DNA of 64,000 nucleotides from Methylobacterium sp. R2-1 (GCF_014191355.1 NZ_JACHWM010000012.1:1-64000); one strand, 5' to 3'. Counted from the stretch's first letter, positions 46,721-55,627 are shown. The notes: generated by a model from the sequence alone, not told the origin. Translations and numbers: made by a program.

Positions 46721-48754
46721 TTACGCTGCGCCCTCCGGCAGGATGATCCGGCCGATCCCGTCATCGGTGAGGAACAGGAGGCACCCGCTCGCCGGGGACA
46801 TGGCCGCCGCGCGGAAGGACAGGCTCACGGGCAGCGGCGCAGGCAGGCGTCCGGTGAGGTTGGCATAGGTGTCGATCTCGCGCCGGTGGAGGGGCGTGAC
46901 CCGCTCCAGGCGCAGTTCGGAAGCGCCCTCTCCCGCGATCAGGAAGGCGGCCGCCGGATGGGTGCCGTTGACGAGCACGCCGGGCAGAAGGGTTTCGATC
47001 TCGAGGCGATCCCCTGCGCTACCGACCATGCGGCCTTCCGTTTCCCAATCCGCCTGCATCCGGGCGAAAGCGCGGGCGAGCGCCACGCGGGTTGCAGGGG
47101 GCAACTTTCTGTCGCGCACCCATTCGGGCGACAGGGCGACATCGAGCGCGCCAAGATCGGGCGGATCACCGACGGCCGACGCCTCCGCACGGGCGAACCA
47201 GCGCTGACGCAGTGGCGCGTAGACCGCCGCCGTGCCCCGTCCGGGTCGCCGCTCGGTGGCGACCAGAACGCCGAGATCGGGATCGGCGGCGGTCCGGGAG
47301 TTTGCGGAGGTTTCGCAAGTCAGGGCGAGGCCGCCGCCCTGGATGACGATCGACACCGCATCCAGATTGGTTCCCCGTCTCCCCGCACGCACGGAGAGGG
47401 CTTCGGCACCCCTGTCGTCGCCGAAGTGAGGCGGCAGCCGAGGGTCAGGGGGGATAGACGGATGGGTCTCCACTTGAACCACCCCGTCGCCCGCGCTTCC
47501 CCTCGTCGCACCGACGACAAGGTCGTCGCGACCCTCTCCCCGCATGCGGGGAGAGGGGGACGTACGGTCACGTTCGTGCCTTTCCAGAAGGCCGATCAGC
47601 TCCGCCTCCGCCGCCTGTGCGGTCGTGGCGTAGCGCGTGAAGAGCGCCTCGCTCGCCCGGCTCAGCCGCGCCAGGGCCTCGGCATCGCGCGAGACCGCCA
47701 GCACCGCCTCCTTCACGGCCTCCGCGTCGCGGCAGCGGTGGGCCGGCACGACCGGCTCGAAGCCTTCGAGGCCGATTTCGGTGCCGATCACCGGACGGCC
47801 GAAGGAGAGCGCCTCTCCGACCTTCATCTTGAGCCCTGAACCCATCAGCATCGGCGCCACGACGAGGTCGGCCTGCGCGTAGAAATCCTCGAGCCGGTCG
47901 AGATAGCCGAGCAGCCGCACGCCGGGCCCTTCTACGCCGGGCAGGCTGCGGCAGATCTCGCCGGCGATGACGAGTTCCGGCCGATCCGGGGTCCAACCGT
48001 CGCGCCAAGTGCGGATGAAGCGGCCGATGGAGAACAGGTTCGGGTCGTTGCCGTGGCCGAGGAAGCCGATGCGCGCCACCCGCTCCGGCATGGCGAAGGG
48101 CTTTTGGGCCGGGAAATGCGGCGGCAACAGCAGGACGCGGCTGTCGGTCAGGCCCGCGAAATAGGCGGCTTCCGCCGCCTGGATCGCCAGCACGACGTCG
48201 GCACGGGCGAGCCCCGCCGCCTCGCCGGCCGCGTCGGTGTAGAAGAAGTTCGGCTCGGCGCGGAACGGACGGTACTGGTTCTGGCGGCCGGCGAAGCGGT
48301 CATGCGTGTCGATCAGCGTCAGGACGCCCGGCAGAACCCCCTCCAGGGCGCGCGACAGGAAGACGTAGTTCACCAGCACGGCGCCCGTCTCAGGATAGGC
48401 GGAGCAGTACCACGCCATGAAGTCGCCGACCTCGTCGGGGCACCATTCGTCGATCCCGAACGCGGTGGAGCGCGTCTTGAGCGGGATGACCGTGCGGGCC
48501 TCGATCAGGAAGACGTTCCGGAACGTCCGCTCCATCTCCAAGAGATCGGTCGGCGGGTGCTGACCGAAGCGGCGATAGATCTGATCCTCGTGGGCGTAAT
48601 AGGCGAGATCGATGGCGAAGCCGCCGCGGGTCAGCGCCTCGCAGGTGGCGACCAGCCGGCGCCGGTTGCCGGCGCTCACGGGCGCTGCCGGCATCGGCGC
48701 GAGAACAAGAATCGCGGGCTTTTCCACGCTGTCGGGCGGCATCAGGAGGCCCAT
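46721..48754 (-). CDS. glycosyltransferase (GT4-like) with inserted palindromic repeat and extra C-terminal domain
   Basis: A 677-aa protein. Residues about 14-395 form a GT-B transferase: N-terminal ILVLAPMPAAPVSAGNRRR, then IGFLGHGNDPNL and the donor-site region PMLMGSGLKMKVGEALSFGRPVIGT. Residues about 400-460 are encoded by a palindromic repeat (PSPRMRGEGR and onward), which keeps the frame open. Residues 460-677 are a separate unknown domain, strand-rich. The repeat seems to have inserted at the boundary between domains. It overlaps the upstream gene by 13 bp; an ATG at 48742 is an alternative start. Confidence 0.8.
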   Translation of the reverse strand: MGLLMPPDSVEKPAILVLAPMPAAPVSAGNRRRLVATCEALTRGGFAIDLAYYAHEDQIYRRFGQHPPTDLLEMERTFRNVFLIEARTVIPLKTRSTAFGIDEWCPDEVGDFMAWYCSAYPETGAVLVNYVFLSRALEGVLPGVLTLIDTHDRFAGRQNQYRPFRAEPNFFYTDAAGEAAGLARADVVLAIQAAEAAYFAGLTDSRVLLLPPHFPAQKPFAMPERVARIGFLGHGNDPNLFSIGRFIRTWRDGWTPDRPELVIAGEICRSLPGVEGPGVRLLGYLDRLEDFYAQADLVVAPMLMGSGLKMKVGEALSFGRPVIGTEIGLEGFEPVVPAHRCRDAEAVKEAVLAVSRDAEALARLSRASEALFTRYATTAQAAEAELIGLLERHERDRTSPSPRMRGEGRDDLVVGATRGSAGDGVVQVETHPSIPPDPRLPPHFGDDRGAEALSVRAGRRGTNLDAVSIVIQGGGLALTCETSANSRTAADPDLGVLVATERRPGRGTAAVYAPLRQRWFARAEASAVGDPPDLGALDVALSPEWVRDRKLPPATRVALARAFARMQADWETEGRMVGSAGDRLEIETLLPGVLVNGTHPAAAFLIAGEGASELRLERVTPLHRREIDTYANLTGRLPAPLPVSLSFRAAAMSPASGCLLFLTDDGIGRIILPEGAA
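47374..47557. repeat. palindromic repeat element inside a coding sequence
   Basis: About 184 bp within the glycosyltransferase gene look like intergenic repeat DNA. One end is a perfect 26-bp palindrome (47532-47557, CCCTCTCCCCGCATGCGGGG core). The other end carries a degenerate copy of the same palindrome (about 47374-47400). Between them are a CTTCGG/CCGAAG hairpin and a GTCGC/GCGAC-bounded inverted repeat. The CTCTCCCC-GGGGAGAG palindrome is a dispersed repeat in many alphaproteobacteria (recalled). It reads through in frame on the minus strand. Confidence 0.75.
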
Positions 48755-49440
48755 GTCGTCAGTGCTGTGAAGCCATGGGCGTAGAGCGCGAAAGAGCGCT
48801 CGGGCAGACCCTCGGGCGCCGCGCCCCAGACGGGTTCGAGCGTGAGGCGCTGGCGCGGGTGCTTCCCGAAGCGCAATCGTGCCCCGGCAACCTGCGCACA
48901 GCCCCAGCCCGCGCCAACTCGAAACAGCAGGCCATGCGGAACCGCGCTGCCACCGAGCGACCAGCCGCCGTCGTCATGCGCAAGATCCGGCGCATCCTCG
49001 GCGACCGGCAGCGCGATGACCGCCGCCTCGACGAGGCCGAACAGGCGTCCGAGCGGCCCGAGCCCCGCCCTGCCCGCCGAGAGCAACGCCCGCGCGAGCA
49101 AGGTCCGCTCGGCCGAGGGCAGAACATCGCTCGCAGCCGGCTCGGGCCGCACCACGAGGTCGCGGAAATGCGTGGCGAGGCTGACGCCCTCGCGCAGCGC
49201 GGCGCTTTCCGCTTCGAGCGCCAGCAGGCAGATGGGCCCGTCCGGCGCCCCCGCTTCAAGACCGGAAAAGACCCAGGTGACCAGCCGCACAGTCTCGGGC
49301 GCCGCGATATGCAGCGGGATCGGCAGTGAGGGTGGCAGCGGGAAGCGCAGCAGGCAGGCGCCTGGCGCGGCTTCAATAAGCTGGCCCGGCACCGACGCAG
49401 AGGCACCATTCGAGCTCTCGAAGAGTGCGGCCCCGTTCAT
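48742..49440 (-). CDS. unknown protein, first gene of the glycan operon
   Basis: A 232-aa protein with no signal peptide or membrane helix, rich in Leu, Ala and Pro. Strand-like stretches (GACLLRFPLP, VRLVTWVFSGLE) suggest a beta-sandwich, followed by a helical region (ERTLLARALLSAG). ATG 49440 begins MNGAALFESS. It is translationally coupled to the downstream glycosyltransferase, whose start region it overlaps. A role in glycan synthesis is inferred from the operon alone. Confidence 0.55.
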   Translation of the reverse strand: MNGAALFESSNGASASVPGQLIEAAPGACLLRFPLPPSLPIPLHIAAPETVRLVTWVFSGLEAGAPDGPICLLALEAESAALREGVSLATHFRDLVVRPEPAASDVLPSAERTLLARALLSAGRAGLGPLGRLFGLVEAAVIALPVAEDAPDLAHDDGGWSLGGSAVPHGLLFRVGAGWGCAQVAGARLRFGKHPRQRLTLEPVWGAAPEGLPERSFALYAHGFTALTTWAS

Positions 49441-49492
49441 GCCACCGGAAATCCCGCTGGGAGAAACCAGCGAACTCCGGCCCACTTCGTCA

Positions 49493-50878
49493 TCACGCGT
49501 TTGCCAGCGCCGAGAGGATCCGCGCCCAGGAGCGCGTGCCCTTGTGGAAGCTCGTCAGCTCGTACTTCTCGTTGGGCGAATGGATGCGGTCGTCGTCGAG
49601 GCCGAAGCCGATCAGCAGCGTGTCGAGGCCGAGGATGCGCTTGAAGTCGCCGACGATCGGGATCGAGCCGCCGGCTCCGACCGCCACGGCCTCGCGGCCC
49701 CACTCGGCCGAAAGCGCGGCCTGGGCGGCGGCGAGTTGCGGCATGTCATAAGGCAGTGCCACCGCCCGGGAGCCCTTGTAGCAGATGACTTCGACCGAGC
49801 AGTCGGAGGGCACGCGCTCGCGCACGAAGGCTTCGAAGGTTTTGGAAAGCTGCTCCGGGTCCTGATCGTCCACGAGGCGGAACGAGACCTTGGCCGAGGC
49901 CTGGGAGGCGATGACGGTCTTCGTCCCCTCCCCGGTGTAGCCACCGATGATGCCGTTCACGTCGCAGGCCGGACGCGACTGGATCAGCTCGATCGGAAGG
50001 CGTCCGCGCTCGCCAGCGGGTTGCTTCAGGCCGATCGGCCTGAGAAACTTTTCGGGGGTCAGGCGGAGCGAGCGCCACTGCTCCAGCCGTTCGGGCGGGG
50101 GCTCGCGCACGCCGTCGTAGAAGCCCGGCAAGGTCACGCGGCCGCCGGCATCGTGCAGGTCGGCGATAATCCGCGAGAGCACGTGGATCGGGTTCGCCGC
50201 CGCCCCGCCGAAGAACCCGGAATGGAGGTCGCGGTCGGCGCAGGTCACCTTCACCTCGTAATAGGCGAGCCCGCGCAGCGAGGTCGTGATCTGCGGCGTC
50301 TCACGATCCCACATGCCGGTGTCGCAGACGAGCGCCACATCCGCCTTGAGCCGGTCACGGTTGGCCTCGACCCATTCGGGCAGCCCCTGCGAGCCGTTCT
50401 CCTCGGCACCCTCGATCAGGATGGTGACGCCGACGGGTAGGTCGCCGTTCATGGCGAGATGCGCCCGGCACGCCTCGACGAAGGTCATCACCTGACCCTT
50501 GTCGTCGGAGGCGCCGCGGGCGACGATTCTTCTGGAGTCTCCCGTTCCGTCGAGGCGCGGCTCGAAGGGCGGCGTCTGCCAGAGCTTCAGCGGATCGACC
50601 GGCTGCACGTCGTAATGGCCGTAGAACAGCACGTGCGGCGCCCCCGGCTTCGGGCGGTGCGCCAGCACGACGGGATGCAGCGAGGTCTCCTCGACGCTGG
50701 TCTCGAAACCGAGCGCGGTCAGGTTTCCTTCGAGCCACTGCGCCGCCTCGCGGCAATGTCCGGCATAGGCGGAATCCGTCGAGATCGAGGGGATGCGCAG
50801 CCACGCGAACAGCCGCTCCAGGCTGTTGTCCAGATCGCGGTCGATGTCGTTGAGGACGGGGTCGAGTGCGTCGGCCAT
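49493..50878 (-). CDS. M20-family metallodipeptidase
   Basis: A 461-aa enzyme of the M20 dipeptidase group (CNDP/PepV-like). Metal ligands are visible: His88 with Asp90 (GHYDVQP), Asp125 in RGASDDKGQ and the Glu159-Glu160 pair in EGAEENGS. The lid domain lies about 210-340. It hydrolyses dipeptides or similar amides in the cytoplasm with two zinc ions. ATG 50878 follows CGAGGAGCCGCC. It is 52 bp upstream of the glycan operon on the same strand, but the function does not obviously fit, so shared transcription may be incidental. Confidence 0.9.
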   Translation of the reverse strand: MADALDPVLNDIDRDLDNSLERLFAWLRIPSISTDSAYAGHCREAAQWLEGNLTALGFETSVEETSLHPVVLAHRPKPGAPHVLFYGHYDVQPVDPLKLWQTPPFEPRLDGTGDSRRIVARGASDDKGQVMTFVEACRAHLAMNGDLPVGVTILIEGAEENGSQGLPEWVEANRDRLKADVALVCDTGMWDRETPQITTSLRGLAYYEVKVTCADRDLHSGFFGGAAANPIHVLSRIIADLHDAGGRVTLPGFYDGVREPPPERLEQWRSLRLTPEKFLRPIGLKQPAGERGRLPIELIQSRPACDVNGIIGGYTGEGTKTVIASQASAKVSFRLVDDQDPEQLSKTFEAFVRERVPSDCSVEVICYKGSRAVALPYDMPQLAAAQAALSAEWGREAVAVGAGGSIPIVGDFKRILGLDTLLIGFGLDDDRIHSPNEKYELTSFHKGTRSWARILSALANA

Positions 50879-51168
50879 GGCGGCTCCTCGAAGTCGGCGT
50901 GCGCGGGAAGCGTTAGCCGAGCTTCTCGCCCCGCGGAACCCCGCCCTGCCGGGTAGCGCGTCCCCGCGCATCGCCGGTCCGTGATGGCGCGGTGCCGCCC
51001 CTCCACAGGGCGAGCGGAACAGGGCCACCTTGGAATGGTTATCGACACGACCCGGTGCGGGCCCCCGAGCCCGCGCCCTTCCAAGACGCGCTCCCTGCCC
51101 GGCCCTCGCGACACCAACGGTGCCGCGTTTCGTCCGTGCCGGGCCCGCGCCTCATCACGGATGTAACC

Positions 51169-51693
51169 ATGCTCATCGACAGCGGTTCGCCCGGCGCGGT
51201 CGGGACAATCGGCATCACGCTCACCATCAACGGCGAGCGGCGCGCGCTTCAGGTGGCGCCCTGGACCACGCTGCTCGACCTCCTGCGCGAGCGCCTCGAC
51301 CTCACCGGCACCAAGAAGGGCTGCGACCACGGCCAGTGCGGCGCCTGCACCGTGCTGGTGAACGGCACGCGCATCAATTCCTGCCTCACGCTCGCGGTGA
51401 TGAAGGACGGCGCCGAAATCACCACCGTCGAGGGGCTGGCCGGGCTCGTCCAGCGCGAGGGCAAGAACAGCCTTCACCCGATCCAGGAAGCCTTCGTTGA
51501 GCACGACGCATTCCAGTGCGGCTACTGCACGCCGGGCCAGCTCTGCTCCTCGGTCGGCCTGATCAACGAGGGTCACGCCAAGACCCGCGACGAGATCCGC
51601 GAGGCGATGAGCGGCAACATCTGCCGCTGCGGCGCCTACACCAACATCGTCGATGCCATCGAAGAGGTGATGCAGCAGGGAGGGGCTCAATGA
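51169..51693 (+). CDS. paoA: aldehyde oxidoreductase 2Fe-2S subunit (PaoA-like)
   Basis: A 174-aa iron-sulfur subunit. The first 2Fe-2S cluster uses C52, C57, C60 and C72 (CDHGQCGAC); the second uses C117, C120, C152 and C154 (CGYC, CRC). It is first in a three-gene operon with the order FeS, FAD, Mo, and overlaps the FAD gene by 4 bp (ATGA). It passes electrons between the molybdenum and flavin subunits. Unlike E. coli PaoA, no Tat signal is visible after ATG 51169, so this complex is probably cytoplasmic. Confidence 0.88.
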   Translation: MLIDSGSPGAVGTIGITLTINGERRALQVAPWTTLLDLLRERLDLTGTKKGCDHGQCGACTVLVNGTRINSCLTLAVMKDGAEITTVEGLAGLVQREGKNSLHPIQEAFVEHDAFQCGYCTPGQLCSSVGLINEGHAKTRDEIREAMSGNICRCGAYTNIVDAIEEVMQQGGAQ

Positions 51694-52703
51694 ACCGCTT
51701 CGATTATGTTCGTCCCAACACGGTGGCGGAGGCGATCCAGGCGCTGGGCAGCGATCCGGCGGCCCGCTTCATCGCCGGCGGCACCAACCTCATCGACCTG
51801 ATGAAGTACGATGTCGAGCGGCCGGGCAAGCTCATCGACATCACCCGCCTACCGCTCGGCGAAATCGAGGAACGCGACGGGGGTCTGCGCATCGGCGCGC
51901 TCGTGACCAATGCGACGGTCGCCTACGATGCCCGCATCCGCGAGCGCTACCCGTTGCTCGCTGACGCGATCCTGGCCGGCGCCTCGGCGCAACTGCGCAA
52001 CGCGGCCTCCACCGGCGGCAACCTGCTGCAGCGAACCCGCTGCTACTACTTCTACGATACAGCCACGCCCTGCAACAAGCGCGAGCCCGGCTCCGGTTGC
52101 TCGGCCATCGGCGGCGTCGATCGCATCCACGCCATCCTCGGCACCAGCGAGCACTGCATCGCCACCCACCCCTCCGACATGTGCGTGGCGCTCGCGGCGT
52201 TGGAAGCAACCGTGCAGGTGAGCGGGCCGCAGGGCGACCGCGCGATCCCGTTCAGCGACTTCCACCGCCTGCCCGGCGACAATCCGGCCAAGGACACCAA
52301 CCTCGCGCCCGGCGAGATCATCGTCGCCATCGACCTTCCGGCCAACGGCTTTGCCGGCCACCACACCTACCTGAAGCTGCGCGACCGACTCTCCTACGCC
52401 TTCGCCCTGGTCTCGGTCGCCGCCGCACTCGAACTCGACGGGCCAACGATCCGCACCGCCCGCCTCGCGCTCGGCGGCGTCGCCCACAAGCCCTGGCGCA
52501 ACAGAGAGGCCGAGGCGCTTCTCCAGGGCAAGCCCGCGACCCGTGAGAGCTTCAAGGCGGCCGCCGACCTCATCCTGCGCGAGGCCAAGCCGCAATCGAC
52601 CAACGGCTTCAAGATCGAGCTGGCGCGCCGCGCCATCGTCCGCGGCCTGGAGCAGGCCGCCGCCGGCACGCCCCAGTCCCAGTCAGACAAGCGCATCCAG
52701 TAA
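51690..52703 (+). CDS. paoB: aldehyde oxidoreductase FAD subunit with 4Fe-4S insert (PaoB-like)
   Basis: A 337-aa flavin subunit of the CoxM/PaoB group. FAD-binding motifs are FIAGGTNLIDLMK (27-39) and NAASTGGNLLQRTRC. Cysteines at 118, 128, 137 and 156 (CYYFYDTATPCNK, GSGC, EHC) match the 4Fe-4S cluster insert known from E. coli PaoB and absent from most family members. It transfers electrons onward from the FeS subunit. The start overlaps paoA; the stop is 10 bp before paoC. Confidence 0.88.
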   Translation: MNRFDYVRPNTVAEAIQALGSDPAARFIAGGTNLIDLMKYDVERPGKLIDITRLPLGEIEERDGGLRIGALVTNATVAYDARIRERYPLLADAILAGASAQLRNAASTGGNLLQRTRCYYFYDTATPCNKREPGSGCSAIGGVDRIHAILGTSEHCIATHPSDMCVALAALEATVQVSGPQGDRAIPFSDFHRLPGDNPAKDTNLAPGEIIVAIDLPANGFAGHHTYLKLRDRLSYAFALVSVAAALELDGPTIRTARLALGGVAHKPWRNREAEALLQGKPATRESFKAAADLILREAKPQSTNGFKIELARRAIVRGLEQAAAGTPQSQSDKRIQ

Positions 52704-52713
52704 GGAGCCGCCC

Positions 52714-54975
52714 ATGACCGTCCAGTTCAGTCCGGCGGCCGGCCGCGACCGGTTCGTCGGCAGCGCCGTCAGCCGCGTCGACGGCCCGGCCAAGGTGACC
52801 GGCCTCGCCAAATATGCCGGTGAGTTCGCCGCCCCCGACCTCGCCTACGGCGTGGTCGTGTCGAGCGCTATTGCCAAGGGCAGCATCCGGAGCATCGACG
52901 CCTCCGCCGCGGAGGCGGTGCCCGGTGTCGTCAAGGTGATCACCCACGAGAACCGCCCGGCCACCTCCGACAAGCCGGAGGACTATCAGGACGCGGTGGC
53001 ACCGCCCGGCGCGCCGTTCCAGGCGCTGGCAAGCAGCCGGATTGTCTTCTCCGGCCAGCCGGTGGCCCTCGTGGTTGCCGAGGATTTCGAGACGGCGCGC
53101 TACGCCGCCTCGCTGGTGCGGGTCGATTACGGGGTCGTGGCGCCGCGCACCGACCTCGAAGCGCAGGCGCCGGAGGCGTTCGACCCGCCGATGAAGCGGG
53201 CCGGCATCAAGCCGCCGCCGGAGCCGTGGGGCGACGCTTCGACGGGGTTCGACACGGCCGAGATCCGCGTCAAAGGCCAGTACCGGATGGCCGACGAGCA
53301 CCACAACCCGATGGAGCCGCACGCCTCCACCGTGGTCGTGGAGAAGGACGGCACCTACACCGTCTACGACAAGATCCAAGGCGTTTCGAACACCCACGAC
53401 TACATCGCCGGCGCCTTCGGCCTGAAGCCGGAACAGGTACGGGTGCTGAACCCCTATCTCGGCGGCGGCTTCGGCTCGGGCCTGCGCCCGCAATACCAGC
53501 TCTTCCTGGCGATGCTGGCGGCGAAGGATCTCGGCCGCTCGGTGCGGGTGACGCTGACCCGCGACCAGATGTGGTCCTTCACCTACCGCTCGGAGGCGCT
53601 CCAGACCGTCTCGCTGGGCGCCGACCGCTCGGGCAAACTCACCGCACTCAAGCACGACGCGGTGCAGGGCACCTCGGCCTACGAGGATTACCAGGAGGTC
53701 GTCGTCAACTGGTCGGGTGTGCTTTACGACTGTGACAACGTCGCGCTCACCTACAGCCTCGCCAAGCTCGACACCCCGACCCCCGGCGACATGCGCGCGC
53801 CCGGCGCCGTGACCGGCGTCTACGCCATCGAGACGGCGATGGACGAACTGGCCTACGCCACCGGCCAGGATCCGATTGCGCTCCGCTTGAAGAACTACAC
53901 CGAGAGCGATCCGACCGAGGACAAGCCGTTCGGCTCCAAGGCGCTCAAGGACTGCTTCCGCCAGGGCGCCGAGCGCTTCGGCTGGAGCCGGCGCAACCCG
54001 CAGCCGCGCTCCATGCGCGAGGGCCGGGAACTCGTCGGCTGGGGCATGGCGACCGGCATCTGGGAATCGATGATGATGCAGTCGAGTGCGCATGCCGTGC
54101 TCACCGCGGACGGCCGGTTGGAGGTTGGCAACCAGACGGGCGATCTCGGCACCGGCACCTACACGATCCTGACGCAGATCGCCGCCGACACGCTGGGCCT
54201 GCCGCTCGATCACGTCACGACCAAGCTCGGCGACACGAAGCTCGCCAAGGCGCCCGTTGCGGGCGGCTCGTGGACGGCGGCCTCCTCCGGCACCGCCGTG
54301 ATGAAGGCCTGCCGCGACATCGCCGAGCAGGCGTTCAAGCTGGCCCGCGGCCTGGAGAACTCACCGCTGGCCAACGCCGATTTCGAGCGGGTGGTGTTCT
54401 CGAACGGCCGCATCGAGGTGGCGGGCGATCCCTCAAAGAGCGTGGCGCTGGCCGACGTCCTGAAGGCGACCGGCACCGAGAAGCTGGAAGCGACCGGCGA
54501 GGCCGCTCCCGACAAGGACTTCGCCCAGCAATACGAGGCCTATACGCACTCGGCGATCTTCGCGGAGGTCAAGATCGACGAGGAACTCGGGCAGGTGCGC
54601 TGCACCCGCGTGGTCTCGGCGATCGCGGCGGGCAAGATCATCAACCTGAAGACCGCCCGCAGCCAGATCCTCGGCGGCATCGTCATGGGCATCGGCTCGG
54701 CGCTGCACGAGGAATCGATGCTCGACCACCGCATCGGCCGGTTCATGAATCACAATCTCGGCGAGTACCACGTGCCGGTTCATGCCGACATCCACGACCT
54801 CGATGTGATTTTCGTGGACGAGGAGGACAAGGCGAACCCGCTCGGCGTGAAGGGCCTGGGCGAGATCGGCATCGTCGGCGTGGCGGCGGCCATCGCAAAC
54901 GCGGTGTACCACGCCACCGGCAAGCGCATCCGCCACCTGCCGATCACACCCGACAAGATTTTGGGCGACGACTGA
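52714..54975 (+). CDS. paoC: aldehyde oxidoreductase molybdenum subunit (PaoC-like)
   Basis: A 753-aa molybdopterin-cytosine-dinucleotide-type subunit. The N-terminal domain (RVDGPAKVTGLAKYAGEF) is followed by the molybdenum-binding half, with GGGFGSGLRPQY, TPTPGDMRAPG and the C-terminal GVKGLGEIGIVG carrying the catalytic Glu expected in GxGE. ATG 52714 follows TAAGGAGCCGCCC. Together with paoA and paoB it should oxidise aldehydes to acids. The maturation chaperone gene (paoD/xdhC type) that usually follows is missing here. A terminator lies 29 bp downstream. Confidence 0.9.
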   Translation: MTVQFSPAAGRDRFVGSAVSRVDGPAKVTGLAKYAGEFAAPDLAYGVVVSSAIAKGSIRSIDASAAEAVPGVVKVITHENRPATSDKPEDYQDAVAPPGAPFQALASSRIVFSGQPVALVVAEDFETARYAASLVRVDYGVVAPRTDLEAQAPEAFDPPMKRAGIKPPPEPWGDASTGFDTAEIRVKGQYRMADEHHNPMEPHASTVVVEKDGTYTVYDKIQGVSNTHDYIAGAFGLKPEQVRVLNPYLGGGFGSGLRPQYQLFLAMLAAKDLGRSVRVTLTRDQMWSFTYRSEALQTVSLGADRSGKLTALKHDAVQGTSAYEDYQEVVVNWSGVLYDCDNVALTYSLAKLDTPTPGDMRAPGAVTGVYAIETAMDELAYATGQDPIALRLKNYTESDPTEDKPFGSKALKDCFRQGAERFGWSRRNPQPRSMREGRELVGWGMATGIWESMMMQSSAHAVLTADGRLEVGNQTGDLGTGTYTILTQIAADTLGLPLDHVTTKLGDTKLAKAPVAGGSWTAASSGTAVMKACRDIAEQAFKLARGLENSPLANADFERVVFSNGRIEVAGDPSKSVALADVLKATGTEKLEATGEAAPDKDFAQQYEAYTHSAIFAEVKIDEELGQVRCTRVVSAIAAGKIINLKTARSQILGGIVMGIGSALHEESMLDHRIGRFMNHNLGEYHVPVHADIHDLDVIFVDEEDKANPLGVKGLGEIGIVGVAAAIANAVYHATGKRIRHLPITPDKILGDD

Positions 54976-55003
54976 GCCTCGCCACTGCCTCGAAACAGAG
55001 ACC

Positions 55004-55034
55004 CCGCCGGCCCGATGCCGGCGGAGCGTTCTTT
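55004..55034 (+). terminator. intrinsic terminator of the paoABC operon
   Basis: An 8-bp perfect stem (CCGCCGGC, CCGAT loop, GCCGGCGG) is followed by AGCGTTCTTT, 29 bp after the paoC stop. Confidence 0.75.
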
Positions 55035-55070
55035 GGGAAAGCCGGCTCCGGCGGCTCGCACAAGACCTGT

Positions 55071-55112
55071 CGCCCTCGCGACGTCCGGATCACTTCGCTG
55101 ACGCTCGCGATG
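55071..55112 (-). repeat. dispersed GTCATCGCGAG-type repeat
   Basis: On the minus strand this reads GCCGTCATCGCGAGCGTCAG, then CGAAGTGATCCGG. It resembles the widespread 'GTCATTGCGAG...GAAGCAATC' repeat of many bacterial genomes (recalled, not searched). It lies in the 273-bp gap between paoC and crcB. Confidence 0.5.
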
Positions 55113-55137
55113 ACGGCCAGGCACGGCCCACTTCGTC

Positions 55138-55190
55138 CCGGAGGCGCCGCAGTTTCAGACGGAGTACGTCTTTCCGCTTGACGCCTCCGG
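55138..55190. repeat. long-range inverted repeat upstream of crcB
   Basis: Perfect 9-bp arms (CCGGAGGCG at 55138-55146, CGCCTCCGG at 55182-55190) enclose 35 nt that include a smaller AGAC/GTCT pair. It lies 59 bp before the crcB start. It does not match the fluoride riboswitch consensus I know; it may belong to the adjacent repeat. Confidence 0.4.
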
Positions 55191-55248
55191 CCTGTACGCG
55201 CCTTGCAAGAGCGCGCTCTCATCGTGCCTCCCCTCCCGAGACCTCGCC

Positions 55249-55617
55249 TTGAACACCCTTCTCGTCTTCCTCGGCGCCGGCCTGGGTGGTGTCATGCGCC
55301 ACGGCGTGAATCTTTGGGCCGTGCGGCTCGGGTCGAGCTTTCCCTGGGGCACCCTCGGCATCAACATCGTCGGCTCGGTGCTGATGGGGATCGTCACCGG
55401 CTGGATGGCCGCGCGCGGCGGGCCGCTCCAGGCGCGGTTGTTCGTGGCCACCGGAATTCTCGGCGGCTTCACCACCTTCTCGACCTTTTCCCTCGAAGCC
55501 TTCACCCTGATGGAGCGCGGCGACGGGCTGGCGGCGCTCGCCTACGTGCTCGTCTCGGTGCTCGCCGGGATCGGCGGGCTGGCCCTGGCGCTGATCGTGA
55601 TGCGCCACGCGCTGTAG
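55249..55617 (+). CDS. crcB: fluoride channel CrcB/Fluc
   Basis: A 122-aa four-helix membrane protein. Fluc hallmarks are GAGLGGVMRHGV (Arg in helix 1), FPWGTLGINIVGSVLMG (the conserved Asn) and GGFTTFSTFSLE (the Phe-box/Thr-Ser motif). It forms dimeric fluoride channels in the inner membrane. It starts with TTG at 55249 and lacks a strong ribosome binding site. Length is normal. No fluoride riboswitch is recognised upstream. The following EamA gene begins 10 bp later, so the two are probably co-transcribed. Confidence 0.92.
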   Translation: MNTLLVFLGAGLGGVMRHGVNLWAVRLGSSFPWGTLGINIVGSVLMGIVTGWMAARGGPLQARLFVATGILGGFTTFSTFSLEAFTLMERGDGLAALAYVLVSVLAGIGGLALALIVMRHAL

Positions 55618-55627
55618 GGAGGCTCTG

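Noticed and set aside
44366..47839. Plus-strand open frame of 1157 codons across the glycan operon
   Set aside because: It lies antisense to two clear glycosyltransferases; its composition (Arg/Gly/His/Glu-rich, no hydrophobic core) is the usual antisense shadow in 70 % GC DNA.
54976..55248. Fluoride riboswitch before crcB
   Set aside because: No match to the GGCGATG...GCC...AAACGCC consensus could be found by eye; only repeats and hairpins are present.
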